DNA of 64,000 bases, taken from NCBI GenBank assembly GCA_963580285.1, contig OY757011.1:100842316-100906315 (forward strand). Reading direction: 5' to 3'. This DNA comes from Lucinisca nassula (taxonomy: Eukaryota > Mollusca > Bivalvia > Lucinida > Lucinidae). Positions 22,558 through 33,157 of the stretch are shown here, in pieces (the stretch's first letter is position 1; each line of letters starts with the position of its first letter). Made by a program: the position numbers and the translations under genes. The notes beneath the pieces were generated by a model. The model was not told the DNA's origin. It worked only from the letters and a program-made list of their open reading frames with translations, and did no database searches.

Positions 22558-25104
22558 TGTTACATGTGGGTTTACGGCGTCCCGCAAACCCCCATGCTGA
22601 CAAGACAACCGAGCGTGATCTCTGACAGGTGTACGGGCAGCTGTGGGGTAAGGCACAAGAAAGATGTTAAATGAATGACATGAATTATTTACAGTATCTA
22701 CATACAACACTTACTAACACAAAACATCACAAATTGTTGCTTCCGTAGCCAACTCACGACGTCCGCTCCGAAGGCAAAACACTGTTCTGTGCTCGGAACG
22801 GGTGACGTGAATACCTACAGAAGCAAACAACAAAAACAAGAAAAACAAAAGAAAGAATCAACACAAGACGCGACTGGCCAGTTTATAACTTAGGGTGAAT
22901 TCCCCACTCGCGTGACACTTCCTCTCGCGAACTAGTAAAACTAGTCTATCAACATAGTTGATAATCCTAGGATTAGCGATCACGTTTGCTGATCAGACGT
23001 TTAGTGATCGTCCAAATAAGGTAAGTTGACCTTTTCCATGATCACATTTGTTTACAATGAACAATGATTTAGAAGAATCTGCTTCTATCCTGGTAGGCGC
23101 TGATTACGGCGGTCTGTCCGCCCTTGCTGGACCCTAACGCCTAGCGTCGTACCAGTACCTGCTGCTATGAAGCAGGGAGCAGCAGGTCACACATTGTTGT
23201 GCCTGCAAATTACGATAACGGGACTAGAAACGAGTCACAAAACATACATGCTATATCATGATCCCCCTCCCGGAGAAGTAAGAATATGTTCATGCATATA
23301 CCGTTATTGCGCATGCGCCGACCAGACATACAGGCTGATTAGTGCATGCGACAAATAACCGTACAGCAGAACTCAACTTGACTGTGCATCAAATTATCAG
23401 CACCCAGCGCTTGACACAATAATACTCAACGTTCATGTTTCCCTACTGAGCACTACAGAAATCAATTAATGCTCACTACTACTGAGCATAATACTCATCA
23501 AATTTGTGCTCACTACATTATCACAAGTAAGAGGCAATTGAACAGACCACGCCTTTGCGCTACCTGGTCAGCCGCCAATTACAGGAAACATAACAATCTC
23601 TATTTCATATCCTTCTCCGCGACACGGCTCACAAATATAGCTATTCACAAATTCAATACATTAATAACAGATAGAAACTACAACAGAAGATTTTCATCTA
23701 TAATCACAACATTTGTTAGTGTCTCATATGGGCCAACACTGTTTGCCGTAAATTCTCTCTATTTGGTAGGCACCCCGTCACAACAGTCCTCGCGACGCCG
23801 ATGACGCAGCTGACGTCATCCCCGCCGCTCAGGCCGCTATGACGTGTGGCGACCAAATACTCCCACTTATCATCATCACGTTCTTTATATGTACATACAT
23901 GCACAAACTGAGTTATCAGACAAAAACGGCATCATTACAAAATGAACTCGTAATTCTTCTTGAACAAAATTATTTCTAATCAACGTGAACATGCTTGTAA
24001 AATAAAATTCATTACAGTTCATCATCACGGATAACCCAACAGGCTCTTGTAAGAGTTTGCCCTGATGATGAAGATATGGTTAAACCCGTCTTAAGTTTAC
24101 GTCCCCTCTACACCTAATATCATATTGGGACGGAACCACGGTTTTCTAACCACAGCTAGTCAAAAGTCATGGATCAAACAAGTGACCCGGCGTTATTAAT
24201 TACATTCTACAAAAGGGGTCTAAAAGCCTAAATGAATCTAGAATGAGCGGGTGTCCAAACTTTACGTCTCACCAACATCTAGGGTCAGCATGAGACAGGA
24301 CCTCACTTAGAAAGACTCATTCTACTACTGGAGAAGCCTGGGATCAATTCTGCGACGTCTAGCTGGCAAAGCTAGTAGCCTAATCACTACAGGCCACAAC
24401 AGTGAATTCAGAATAGGCTTCAGAAAGTTGGGGTATACTAGAAGTAAACCCCTCCAAAACCTACAAGCATGTTCATACAAAAATAATACTAAACATAGAT
24501 TTAACATACCTTTCAATATACTTTCTATTTCCCCGTCACAATGTTGTGTTTACTCTTTACAACTTGACCTGCTGCTAAAGTGTCCGCTTTTTCCAGGGTT
24601 TATATATCTATGAATACTACCGGAAAATCATGCCTACTCGTATTACCTTGCTCAATTCGTGGCGAGGTGGAGATACCGGCCACAAACAAAGCCAGATAGC
24701 AAAAATCGAGTAGATAATGGATTTGCGTTCAAATAGTATATTTCCCATAGGAAAAATTGATGAAACGACCCTATAATCAATGACATGACTCCTGTCAAAA
24801 CGAACACCCACACAACACGTGACGGGAATAAAAATCATATATGGCACAATTTGGCGGTTGGCGATTTTTAGGCAAATTCTATAGGACTCGGCCTTTTAGC
24901 GGCCCCCTGTATTGTAAAAACAGCTCTCTATAAACCACTCATGCATACATCGTATGATATGTGCATGACTTGTTCATGGAGCCGCATAGTTTGCGTACCA
25001 TATTTCACCTAAAATATTTCACTCGCACCGCCCTACCATATATCTACTAAAATAATTTAGATGTGCATAAGCACTAGAGAGGTTTCCTATTCCATCTCGT
25101 AACA
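22558..25104 (-). repeat. 5' LTR (sense of element)
   Basis: This is the same 2,547 bp sequence as 14586-17132 at a constant offset of 7,972. The differences noticed are T/C at 23058, A/T at 23523, C/T near 23973, C/A at 24353 and C/A at 25087. The count is by eye and could be slightly low. Confidence 0.92.
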
Positions 25105-25239
25105 TTTTACCCGACACTGAGATGAAATGACATCTCAAGCCCTCTCGCCCAATGAAACCAATAGGGTTTATTAGCATGGACGGTTTGCCTCGCACTGTGA
25201 TTCATGGACAGGCTTAGATCCTCTAAGCGGTTTACCGTG
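25105..25239 (-). repeat. SINE-like family 1, copy b, head side
   Basis: It continues the SINE interrupted at 14585, from TTTTACCCGACACTGAG through AGATCCTCTAAGCGGTTTAC. The last ~60 bp of the consensus head are missing. The TTTTA at 25105-25109 is the second copy of the LTR target duplication. Confidence 0.85.
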
Positions 25240-25433
25240 AAACAATTTTTTTAAATTTAAGGAGAATTCCAGCAAGTGCTCAAGGTGTCCAAATTTTTAG
25301 GATTTTACGGTATTCAAGCAGTGAACACTTAGGTGCTGATTAGTCTGTATGGGTGCGCAGACTGATGTGCACTTTTGCTGTTCACTAATGGCAAAAACAC
25401 TGGTTTTCTCATAATGTTGCTCAAAAGAAATAA
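25240..25433. other. AT-rich spacer, no gene
   Basis: Contains CAGTGAACACTTAGGTGCTG and, in inverse order, GCTGTTCACTAATGG near 25375, a possible decayed MITE. Nothing else was recognised. Confidence 0.35.
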
Positions 25434-25708
25434 CATTACGAAAACACGCCTATACAAATACACTGTAAATTTAACCTCCCCCCCCCCAAAAAAAAACGAA
25501 CATTTTCAAATGAAAAATTGTGATTTTTTTTCTTATTTCTGCTCAAAATATAGATTGTGGGTACTCGTTAGAACCGCATCGACGAGTACCCACAATCTAT
25601 ATTTCAAAGCAGAAATAAGAAAAATGTATACCCCTGTAAACCCCAGTTTTACTATATAAAAGTGGGGTTCAAGGGGTGTCAGAATTATACAGGCATGTTT
25701 TCGTGACG
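25434..25708. mobile_element. Palindromic element family P, copy 2 (best ends)
   Basis: The ends form inverted repeats: TTACGAAAACACGCCTATAC at the left and the reverse of ATACAGGCATGTTTTCGTGA at the right. The centre is a long stem, CTTATTTCTGCTCAAAATAT and GATTGTGGGTACTCGTTAG, with their reverse complements at 25583-25622. Then comes ACCCCTGTAAACCCC and a GTGGGGTTCAAGGGG segment. There is no protein. Confidence 0.75.
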
Positions 25709-26193
25709 GAGGCCCGTGGACCATTATGCTTGCCAGAGGTTAAGTGGAAGACAGTGACTCTTGGCCCTGGCTGCAATGTTTTTCTACAGACCTGGTGAAT
25801 TAGCTGTCTACATGAAGAAAATTAGACCTTTTTACACACTGAGGACACAGCAAAGGCTCTGATCAGATCCTGTGTCTTTGATTGGCTCATCTTGTGCTGC
25901 AGGAAGAAATTATTTCCCCACCCACACATCAGATAAATGGTGCTGCCATTTGGATAGCAGTAGATTTAAACATCTGCTCAACCATATTTAACAAAACCAC
26001 CTACAAATCTTGGAAACTGTCAGAAAGAAGAGGCTGATCAATAATCGGAAATAAAAACAATATTTAAAAATCAAAATCATTTTGTTTACCCTAATAATAA
26101 ATCTAAGTAGAAGCCATTTTGAAAAGGAAAGTTGGAAGACTTGCCAATGAAAGCTGAGATCTGAATGACATCATCAATCATGTGACTTAAATC
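25709..26193. other. No gene seen
   Basis: A possible MITE remnant with TCTGATCAGATCC lies near 25858. The rest is unrecognised AT-rich sequence. Confidence 0.35.
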
Positions 26194-26985
26194 ATGTGAC
26201 AAAGTTCTGAAACTGTTCATAAAGTGTTCTTGAAAAATACTCAAGAAAAGTTTCAGAACATTTTAAGAACAAAAGTTCAAGAAAAGTCTTTAAAATAATC
26301 AAGAACAAATTTAAGAACAGTTTCAGAACACCTGTCATTACAATTTGTTCATGAAATGTCTTTGAAATAAACCAGAACAAATTTAAGAACAATTTAAGAA
26401 CACCTTTCCAGACACTTTGTTCAAGAAAAGTCTTTGAAATAAACAAGAACAAATTTAAGAACGGTTGGATAACATCAGAGTCATCATGTTGTTCAAGAAA
26501 AGTCTTTAAAGTCTTCAAGAAAAGTTTAAGAATAGTTCAAGAATATTACGAATTCTTACAAGATGTGTTTGTGAAACACTGATGCCCCCGGACAGCGCCA
26601 ATGTTAATGTTTTTAAAAATTTTGAAAAAAATAGGTCAAAGGTCAAGGTCAAGGTCACGAAATCAAAAATTATGGTACCACTGGAAAGGTCTTGTGATAA
26701 GGTATACACATGTGAAATATGAAAGCTCTATCTATTACCATTCAAAAGTTATGCCCAATGTTAAAGTTTTTGCAGACGGACAAACGGACAAACAGACGGA
26801 CAGACCAAAAACTATATGCCCCCGAATCTCTTAGATTCCGGGGGCATAAAAAAGTTCTTGAACTGTTCCTAGAATGTGTTCTTGAATAGTTCATCAAGTA
26901 CAAGTGTTCTTGAAAACCTTCATGAACAGATTAAGAACTCTTAAGAGCAGTTCAAGAACAGTTCTTAAGTTAAGAACTCCATTTC
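26194..26985. repeat. AAGAACA-type tandem array, interrupted
   Basis: Degenerate units of about 65 bp are built from GTTCAAGAAAAGTCTTTAAA, AACAAATTTAAGAACA and GTTTCAGAACA. They fill 26194-26576 and resume at 26849-26985. The gap is filled by the hairpin-ended element at 26577-26848. The ORF at 26192-26518 on the minus strand is a translation of the repeat and not a gene. Confidence 0.75.
26577..26848 (+). mobile_element. Hairpin-ended repeat element (GCCCCCG type)
   Basis: The left subterminal GATGCCCCCGG pairs with the right terminal CCGGGGGCATAA. The body contains GGTCAAAGGTCAAGGTCAAG and a GACGGACAAACGGAC run before the final stem-loop (26815-26846). It is inserted inside the AAGAACA array. 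It is 272 bp and noncoding. Confidence 0.65.
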
Positions 26986-27009
26986 GCAGGGGAGCAAATA
27001 CATTTAATG

Positions 27010-28372
27010 ATAGAAATAACTAGAGCTGTCAGTGAAACTGACTAGGGCCCCGACAGTGCCATCAGAGGAGTTGGATTTTTTTTTTCAAAGGGCTATAACT
27101 CTTAGAGTATTGCAGCTGGAGTTATGTAACTTGCCATGTAATTGTGAAATGATATTGTAACCTTATATCTAAAGTTGATGCATTTGACGGTTTGTAAGCT
27201 ATGAATAAAATACGAAAGGGTATTGCTATATGGCAACTGTCAATAACTTTAGCTTCATTTTCATTTGGATATCTATATTGGTTTTGAAATTAAGATGAAA
27301 ACAAAAGACGAAAAAAGCAGATTTATTTGTTTTTCAAAAGGCAAAAACCCTCAGAGTATTATAGCTAGAGTTCAGTAACTTGCCTTGAAACTGTTTAATG
27401 TTGTTGTGATCTTACCTTTAAAGGTTGAAAATGATGCGTTTGAAGGTTTGTAAACATGAAAAATGTTGATGGACAGATGGTCAGATGGACGGATGGATGG
27501 ACAGACATACAGACGGACAGACAGACAGGGTATTACTATAGGGCAACTGTCAGTAACTATATGAAGTTTCATTTGGATATCTATAGTGATTTTAAAATAG
27601 AGATGAAAAAAATACGAAAAAAAAACTGAATTTTTAAGTGTTTCAAAGGGCCATAACTCTTAGAGTATTAAAACTACAGTTATGTAACTTGTCCTAAAAT
27701 TGTGTAATGATAATGAGACCATATATTTAAAGTTTGAAGTCGATAGGTTTGACGGTTTGTAAGTTATTAAGAAAAAAACATGAAAAAGCTGATTTTTTTA
27801 GTTTTTCAAAAGGCCATAACTCTGAGAGTATTGAAGCTACAGTTAGGTAACTTGCCATAAAATTGTGTAATGATGATGAGACCATATATTTAAAGTTTGA
27901 AGTTGATAGGTTTGACGGTTTGCAAGTCATTAAGAAAAAACATGAAAATTGTGGACATTTTTTAAGTTTTTCAAAGGGCCATAACTCTGAGAGTATTGAA
28001 GCTAGAGTTACATAACTTGACATCAAATTGTGTAATGATATTGTGACCTTACATTTAAAGTTTGAAGCTGATGTGTCTGACGGTTTTTAAGTTATTAAGA
28101 AAAAACATAAAAAATGTGGACGGACAGAAGGACAGACGTTCTCATGGATGTATTATACTATACTTATGTGGCTATTTTTGGCAGGATCGATACTTAAGTG
28201 GCTACTTTTAGCCACAGAAAAGAAGTATTTTCGGTGTCTAACGGAATAAATCCCATTGACTAACATTGATTCTGTCCATTTACATAGCCACCTAACTATA
28301 CATTTGTTAGTGCGGACGAACAGACAGGGTGATTACTATAGGGCACCCGCAAATAAATTTGCAGGGCCCTAA
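27010..28372 (+). repeat. Tandem-repeat element with hairpin ends
   Basis: It starts AACTAGAGCTGTCAGT with a GTCAGT-GAA-ACTGAC hairpin. It holds about six units of roughly 160 bp with AAGGGCCATAACTCTTAGAG and TTTGACGGTTTGTAAG, plus GGACGGATGG/ACAGAC runs near 27470-27530 and 28115-28140. It ends in a stem-loop (GCAAATAAATTTGC, then GGGCCCTAATTA) near 28340-28372. The left TAGGGCCC matches the right GGGCCCTA in inverse. Confidence 0.65.
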
Positions 28373-29160
28373 TTAAGAAATAAAACAACACAGTTCCTTC
28401 CCTCAGTCCACAAATGCCGTGAAACTCCGCAGAAAGGGAGGAAATATCTGTCAAAGGTCGAACATAAGATGAGTTTCGCATTGACGTCATTTCGTTTTCA
28501 GACATTTTAGTGTTGTAGTCAGTTTGAAACTTTCACCAATTTTAGTTGTCAGAAAAACTGTCTGTCGAAGCGAGTGGTCGGTATGTTGACAAAATGATAA
28601 AAGCGTTATACACATTAATTTCTTAGCTCATATTACATACATGTATGAATCATATTAACCCTTGTCCTGCTTAGCCCGGATGTGCCTTATTTTCCAAACA
28701 ATCAAGATCCAGATCAGATGGCTTGTGACGAAGCCATCTGATCAGGATCTACATTGTTTGCCATTCAGATTGTGAATTTGTTGCAATAATTTGCATCAAA
28801 TAATCTGATTGGTTGATAATCAGTATTGGGTGTGGCATATATGAATATTCAGCAGGACAAGGGTTAAAAATCTGTTTTTCTGAGAACTCTTCAATTATAG
28901 TTGAAGGAATTTAATTAAGTAAAGATAACTATATAAGTTGCATTTACACATTATTAAATATTCCACAGCTAGATAACGGCCAAATTACTATAAATAGCAA
29001 TATGCGATTTTTCTGTTTTACACCATTTTCATGATTTTATGTGTGTCAGTCTTTAAATTTACAGACTAAAAAGTCTTTAAATTTACAGACAGTCTTTAAA
29101 TTTATGGACAGTCTTTAAATAAAACAACTTTCTTAGACCTGTTCATATTCAACTGGTAAA
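28373..29160. repeat. Dispersed repeat D, copy 1 (with MITE insertion)
   Basis: 28373-28640 matches 52384-52650 nearly base for base (TTCCTTCCCTCAGTCCA, GGGAGGAAATATCTGTCAAA, AACATAAGATGAGTTTCGCA). The end near 29000-29150 carries repeated GTCTTTAAATTTACAGAC and matches, in inverse, 51820-51945 and, directly, 53245-53345. I read it as one end of a DNA transposon. It has no transposase. Confidence 0.6.
28655..28867. mobile_element. piggyBac-like MITE, family M2, intact
   Basis: TTAA-CCCTTGTCCTGCT at the left and AGCAGGACAAGGG-TTAA at the right are exact inverted ends on TTAA targets. The core palindrome is CAGATCAGATGGCTT / AAGCCATCTGATCAGG, then TCTACATTGTTTGCC. At 213 bp, it sits inside repeat D, which is uninterrupted at the equivalent place near 52650. 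Confidence 0.8.
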
Positions 29161-29759
29161 ATTCTGTGACTCATTTTAAATGTGGTCGGGTAACATGGGG
29201 AGATGAGCACCATTACAAGTGGCAGACATGTGAATGCTCCTGATGACGTCACTAGTGAAAATCTAAGGGAACAAGTAAAGCAGGACAGAAATGGCTACAA
29301 GATTGGAGGTTTCTGAGGGTAGCGTTTTTACTATTTTAAATGAATTGCTGGGCATAAGGAAGCTTTCAGCACGTTGGGTGCCAGTATGCCTTAGTAAAGA
29401 ACAACGAGCTGTCCAAGTGTCCATGTCTGAGTCACTTTTGGAAAGATCATGATTCTGATCCGGAAGGCTTTCTTTCTTACAAGTGTTGTTAGCAGGGACG
29501 AAATTTGGATCCATCACTATATATCAGAGTAAACTAGAGCCAGTGTTTATGAAACATTATGCCCCCAACTTCTTGAGCCTAACACTGCTTGACCCTGTCC
29601 CTAAGCAGTAATTGAGATATCTTGTTTTTAATTGGTTGCAATGCTGAAATATTCAAAGAACCATGACAAAAGAAAAACAGAAGATAATCAGGTCACCTAC
29701 CTATCATCTCATATCAGCGTTTGAAGTTACAGGACAATTATAGTTTTAGAGATATTTTG
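29161..29759. other. No gene recognised
   Basis: The 84-codon minus ORF at 29263-29517 has no recognisable motif and overlaps nothing conserved. It is treated as chance. Confidence 0.35.
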
Positions 29760-31099
29760 AATGCCCAAATTTTCAAAGGGCCAAAAATGCCTATGTCCAC
29801 CAAGGGGCATAATCTGGTCAATTTTTAATAAAATTATACCAAAATTGAATGTAATCATCTTCAGATTAGTTCCAAACAGCATGCGAAATTTCAAGAGACT
29901 AGCTCAAGTGGCTCTTGAGATATTTTGCTTACAAGCTTTTCCTTTGCCAAAATGCATAGGTCTACAAAGGGGCATAATTTGGTCAATTGTAAATAAAACT
30001 ACACCAAAATTTAATCAGACCATCTTCACATTAGTTCCAAACAGCTTGCAAAGTTTTATTAGCCTAGCCTTTGCGGTTCTTGAGGTATTTTGCTTACAAG
30101 ATTTTCTATGCCAAAATGCCTATGTCCACAAAGGGACATAATCTGGTCAATTTTTAATAAAATTATATCAAAATTTGATCAGATCATCTTCAGATTGGTT
30201 CCAAACAAACTGTAAAATTTCAAGAGACTAACTAAAGCTTACAAGTTTAAAACGCCCAAAGTTTCAAAGGGCCATAACTCAAAAAAAAAAGTTTGGATTT
30301 TTTTTCAAAAGTAAATCAGTTCATCTACTCATCATCCCCAACCAGTCTGTAAAGGTTCAGGGCAATAGCTCAAATAGTTTTTGAGATGCTTAAAATGCCC
30401 AAAGTTTCAAAGGGCCATAACTAAAGGCAAAAATTCAGATTTCTTTCAAAAGTTAATCAGTTCATCTACTTACCATTCCCCATCAGTCTGTAAAATTCAA
30501 GACAAAAGCTCAAAATAGTTTTCGAGATATCTTGCTTACAAGCTTAAAACGCCCAAAGTTTCATAGGGCCATAACTACACGAGTAATCGACCGACATCGC
30601 TAGTTTTCGAACTCATCAGAGCTTTTAACCCTGACTTACTTGTAAGTTTCAGGAAGATCCGATCAATAGTGAAGGGGCTGGGTGATGACAAGGTCAAAAA
30701 TAGGCATGTTCAGCAATCAAAGGGACGTAACTATATGATTAATAGGCCTACTTGCATGGTTTTCGAACAGAACCAAGTTTTTATCCCCAGCCACCTTATA
30801 TATAAGAAAGAGCTGATCAAAACTGAAGGTGCTATGGTGATGACAAGCATTTTCCCTTTGTAAGTCTATGGGACCTTGTGGTTACCATAGCAATCAAAGC
30901 TTTTGTTCAATTTCGAAAAAAAGCTTATGTCGTCAATGTCCCACAAAAAGCAATTGCTACAGATGAAAAATGGTTGAGATAAGCCTGCAGGTTGCAGAGA
31001 TATAACTGGTCAAAGGTGTGGACAGACGGAAGGATGACAGACGAACAATGGACCCACTATACTATAAGCTCCCCTGGAGCCTTCAGCCCCGGTGAGCTA
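29760..31099. repeat. Tandem-repeat elements with CAAAGGGCCATAAC phrases
   Basis: Three ~165 bp units have GGGGCATAATCTGGTCAAT at 29803, 29971 and 30134. Shorter units follow with CGCCCAAAGTTTC and AAAGGGCCATAACT to about 30570. A non-repeated tail has GGACAGACGGAAGGATGACA and a final AGCTC...GAGCT hairpin ending near 31099. The ORF at 29761-30141 simply reads through the repeats. Confidence 0.65.
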
Positions 31100-31191
31100 A
31101 AAATAGCAAGATGACTACATGTATTTTTATATCAAATATATCGGGACCATAAATGATAATGGTCCTATATCGCTCACCCGAGCTAAGAGAT

Positions 31192-31925
31192 TGAGGGTGG
31201 GGGTGGGGGGGGGGGGGGAGGGGATTTTTGGCACTATAATTTGAACAAGCTTGGTAGCAGTCAACTAAGTGAAGCTGAATTTCAAATATCAAAGATCTGG
31301 GTTTCTGGTTTCAGACAAGAAGATTTTTTAAAGTTTTCCCTATATACGTCTATTTAAAACAAGTGGGGGCCACTTTTTGCTCCCAGGCAATAATTTGAAC
31401 AATCAAGGTAGGGATGCACTAGATGAAGCTTCATACCAAATATCAAAGACCTGGACCGTCTGGTTTCAGACAAGAAGATTTTTAAAGGTTCTCCCTATAA
31501 CTCTATGTAAACTCAGTGGGCCCTGTCCTGGGGGCAGTTTTGGTTCCAGTGCTATAATTTGAAAAATCTTGGTAGAGGCTTACTAGACTAAGCTTCTCAC
31601 CAAATATCAAAGACCTGGGCCTTTGGTTTCAGACAAGAAGATTTTTAAAGGTTTTGCCTATAAAAGCCTATGTAAAACCATTGGGCCCTGGCATGGGGCC
31701 ATTTTTGGCTCCAGGGCTATAATTTGAAAAATCTTGATAGAGGTCCACTAGATGAAGCTTCATACCAAATAGCAAAGACCTGAATTGAATTCTTTGAACA
31801 ACTTTGAGAGAGGACCTGACCACCCAAGGTTATTATAACTGCCAAGTTTTATGAAAATCTGTTCAGTGGTTTAGGAGGCGATGTTGTTTAAAAATTGTGA
31901 ACGGACGGACAGATGGACGGTATGG
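31192..31925. repeat. GGCCATTTTTGGCC array, second block
   Basis: A long G-run at about 31200-31218 precedes four to five units of the 4720-6816 family (AGATGAAGCTTCATACC, CTGGTTTCAGACAAGAAG). It ends in GGACGGACAGATGGACGG. Confidence 0.75.
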
Positions 31926-31987
31926 ATGTGGTATTTGGTGTTCATTTTTTTATTTTATCTTATTTTTTGGTATCATTTTTGTCAGTT

Positions 31988-32435
31988 CCATCATGTGAAC
32001 AAGTCCATGAAATGAACATCCCCCACCCCCACTCAAAAGCAAAGCCCACTTTATATAGAGAGAACTTGGGTTTATGGGGGAACATATTAACATATTACTT
32101 TTCTTATTTCTAACAAGCACCCATAACCTTTGTTATGAGTTTAACTAAGAAAACTATCACTAATTTTCGTCTGAAAATTAGCCATTTTGGAGATATGAAA
32201 GAATGCTTTGGAGCGCTTTGGTGCAGTGGTAGCGCATCGGATTTGCGATCGAGAGGTTGTGGGTTCGAGCCTCACGCTGACCAAAGTGTTGTGCCCTTGA
32301 GCAAGGCACTTCATCCACATTGCTTAAAAAAAAAAAGTACTGGTTACCACCCAGGAAATCCTGCTTGTAATGCTTAGATGTGAGCGAGTAGCAGTAAATA
32401 GGAGAAAAATGCTCCATGAAACACACATGTTGGCA
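31988..32435 (-). mobile_element. Palindromic element family P, copy 3, split by a SINE
   Basis: The reverse order of copy 1 can be read: GTGAACAAGTCCATGAAATG, a CCCACTTTATATAGAG segment, CTTATTTCTAACAAGCACCC, then AAAATTAGCCATTTTGGAG. The tRNA-type SINE at 32207-32402 separates GAAAGAATGC from AGAAAAATGC, which are probably a decayed target duplication. Confidence 0.6.
32207..32402 (+). mobile_element. tRNA-derived SINE T3
   Basis: The head has an A-box-like GGTGCAGTGGTAGCGC and a B-box GGTTCGAGCCTC spaced as in a tRNA. Then CCTTGAGCAAGGCACTTCAT follows, a central motif known from several animal SINEs, and an A-run at 32325. It is not a functional tRNA: the acceptor arms do not pair and it continues into the SINE body. 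Confidence 0.7.
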
Positions 32436-32445
32436 TCCAAGGGAA

Positions 32446-33157
32446 ATTACTGGTCTGGATAAAAGCAGAATTCTTACAGGGACAGGGTTGAAGACAAAGG
32501 GTCATAGTGATCTTTCAACATTTAAACTAGACTGACATCACAAGCGAGATTCCCCAGGGCAGTGTCCTTGGACTTTGTTTGTTTGAGGTTTAACATCCCC
32601 TTCAACACTGTATAGGTCATTTTGGAGACGTTGTTTTCAATTTTGTGGGACTTTTACACGACACTGAGATGAAATGACATCTCAAGCCCTGTCGCCCAAT
32701 GAAACCAAAAGGGTTTATAAGCATGGACTGTCCGACTCGCACCGCTTTGCCTGCTCAGATCCTCTAAGCAGTTTACCAGTACTCGTGTCAGATCCTCTAA
32801 GCAGTTTACCAGTACTCGTGTGCGGTCAGACTAAGCTCTGCATGGAAGCATCATGCAGTCCATCTATTTCTTCAAGCCCCGATGGGCGGCGGGGCCCATA
32901 TTAATTCTCATCTATATTAATGACATTGAGGATAGTATCGGAAGTACAATTTGTCAATTTGCTGATGATATGAAACTACATACTACAGTGTTTATGGCAC
33001 AAGATTATGATCAGATACAGGAAGATTCAGATAATCTCTCTAAATGGAGTGATAAATGGTTGCTCAAATTCAATATAGAGAAATGCTGTGCATTACACTT
33101 TGGCCAAAATAATCCTGATGTGACTTATTCCTTAAATAGTAAGAAAGGGAAATTAAA
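32446..33157 (+). pseudogene. LINE reverse transcriptase fragment L2, split by a SINE
   Basis: Before the SINE the sequence encodes a decayed palm ending EIPQGSVLG. After it, from about 32897, the frame continues ILILIYINDIEDSIG and CQFADDMKLHTT, with FADD as the catalytic box, then WSDKWLLKFNIEKC. In-frame stops and the insertion show it is dead. It is a CR1/Jockey-type non-LTR retrotransposon in general character; I cannot place the clade. Confidence 0.75.
32571..32896 (-). repeat. SINE-like family 1, copy c
   Basis: On the plus strand it runs CTTTGTTTGTTTGAGGTTTA through CTTCAAGCCCCGATGGGCGG. It interrupts the LINE RT between GSVLG and the following ILILIY. A 33-base stretch (CAGATCCTCTAAGCAGTTTA and onward) is tandemly doubled at 32756-32822. 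Confidence 0.8.

Larger units (their letters stand above)
14586..25104 (-). mobile_element. Gmr1-like Ty3/Gypsy LTR retrotransposon, nearly intact
   Basis: The element is 10,519 bp: two 2,547 bp LTRs and a 5,425 bp internal part. The gene order on the minus strand is gag, protease, integrase, reverse transcriptase, RNase H. Sequence motifs are Ty3/Gypsy-type (HHCC-DD35E integrase with a GPY/F-like WKGPY segment, FVDD reverse transcriptase), yet integrase precedes RT as in Ty1/Copia. That order, with a SCAN-like capsid, is known for the Gmr1-like group. No envelope gene is present. The LTRs differ at five positions that I noticed (15086, 15551, about 16001, 16381 and 17115, versus +7972), so the insertion is recent. 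The single coding break found is at 18369-18373. Confidence 0.9.

Noticed and set aside
25533..25724. Paired ORFs on both strands around a hairpin
   Set aside because: They arise from the palindromic stem of family P copy 2, which reads similarly on both strands.
32216..32290. Possible tRNA gene
   Set aside because: A and B boxes are present, but the acceptor arm does not pair and the sequence continues into a SINE body with an A-run.
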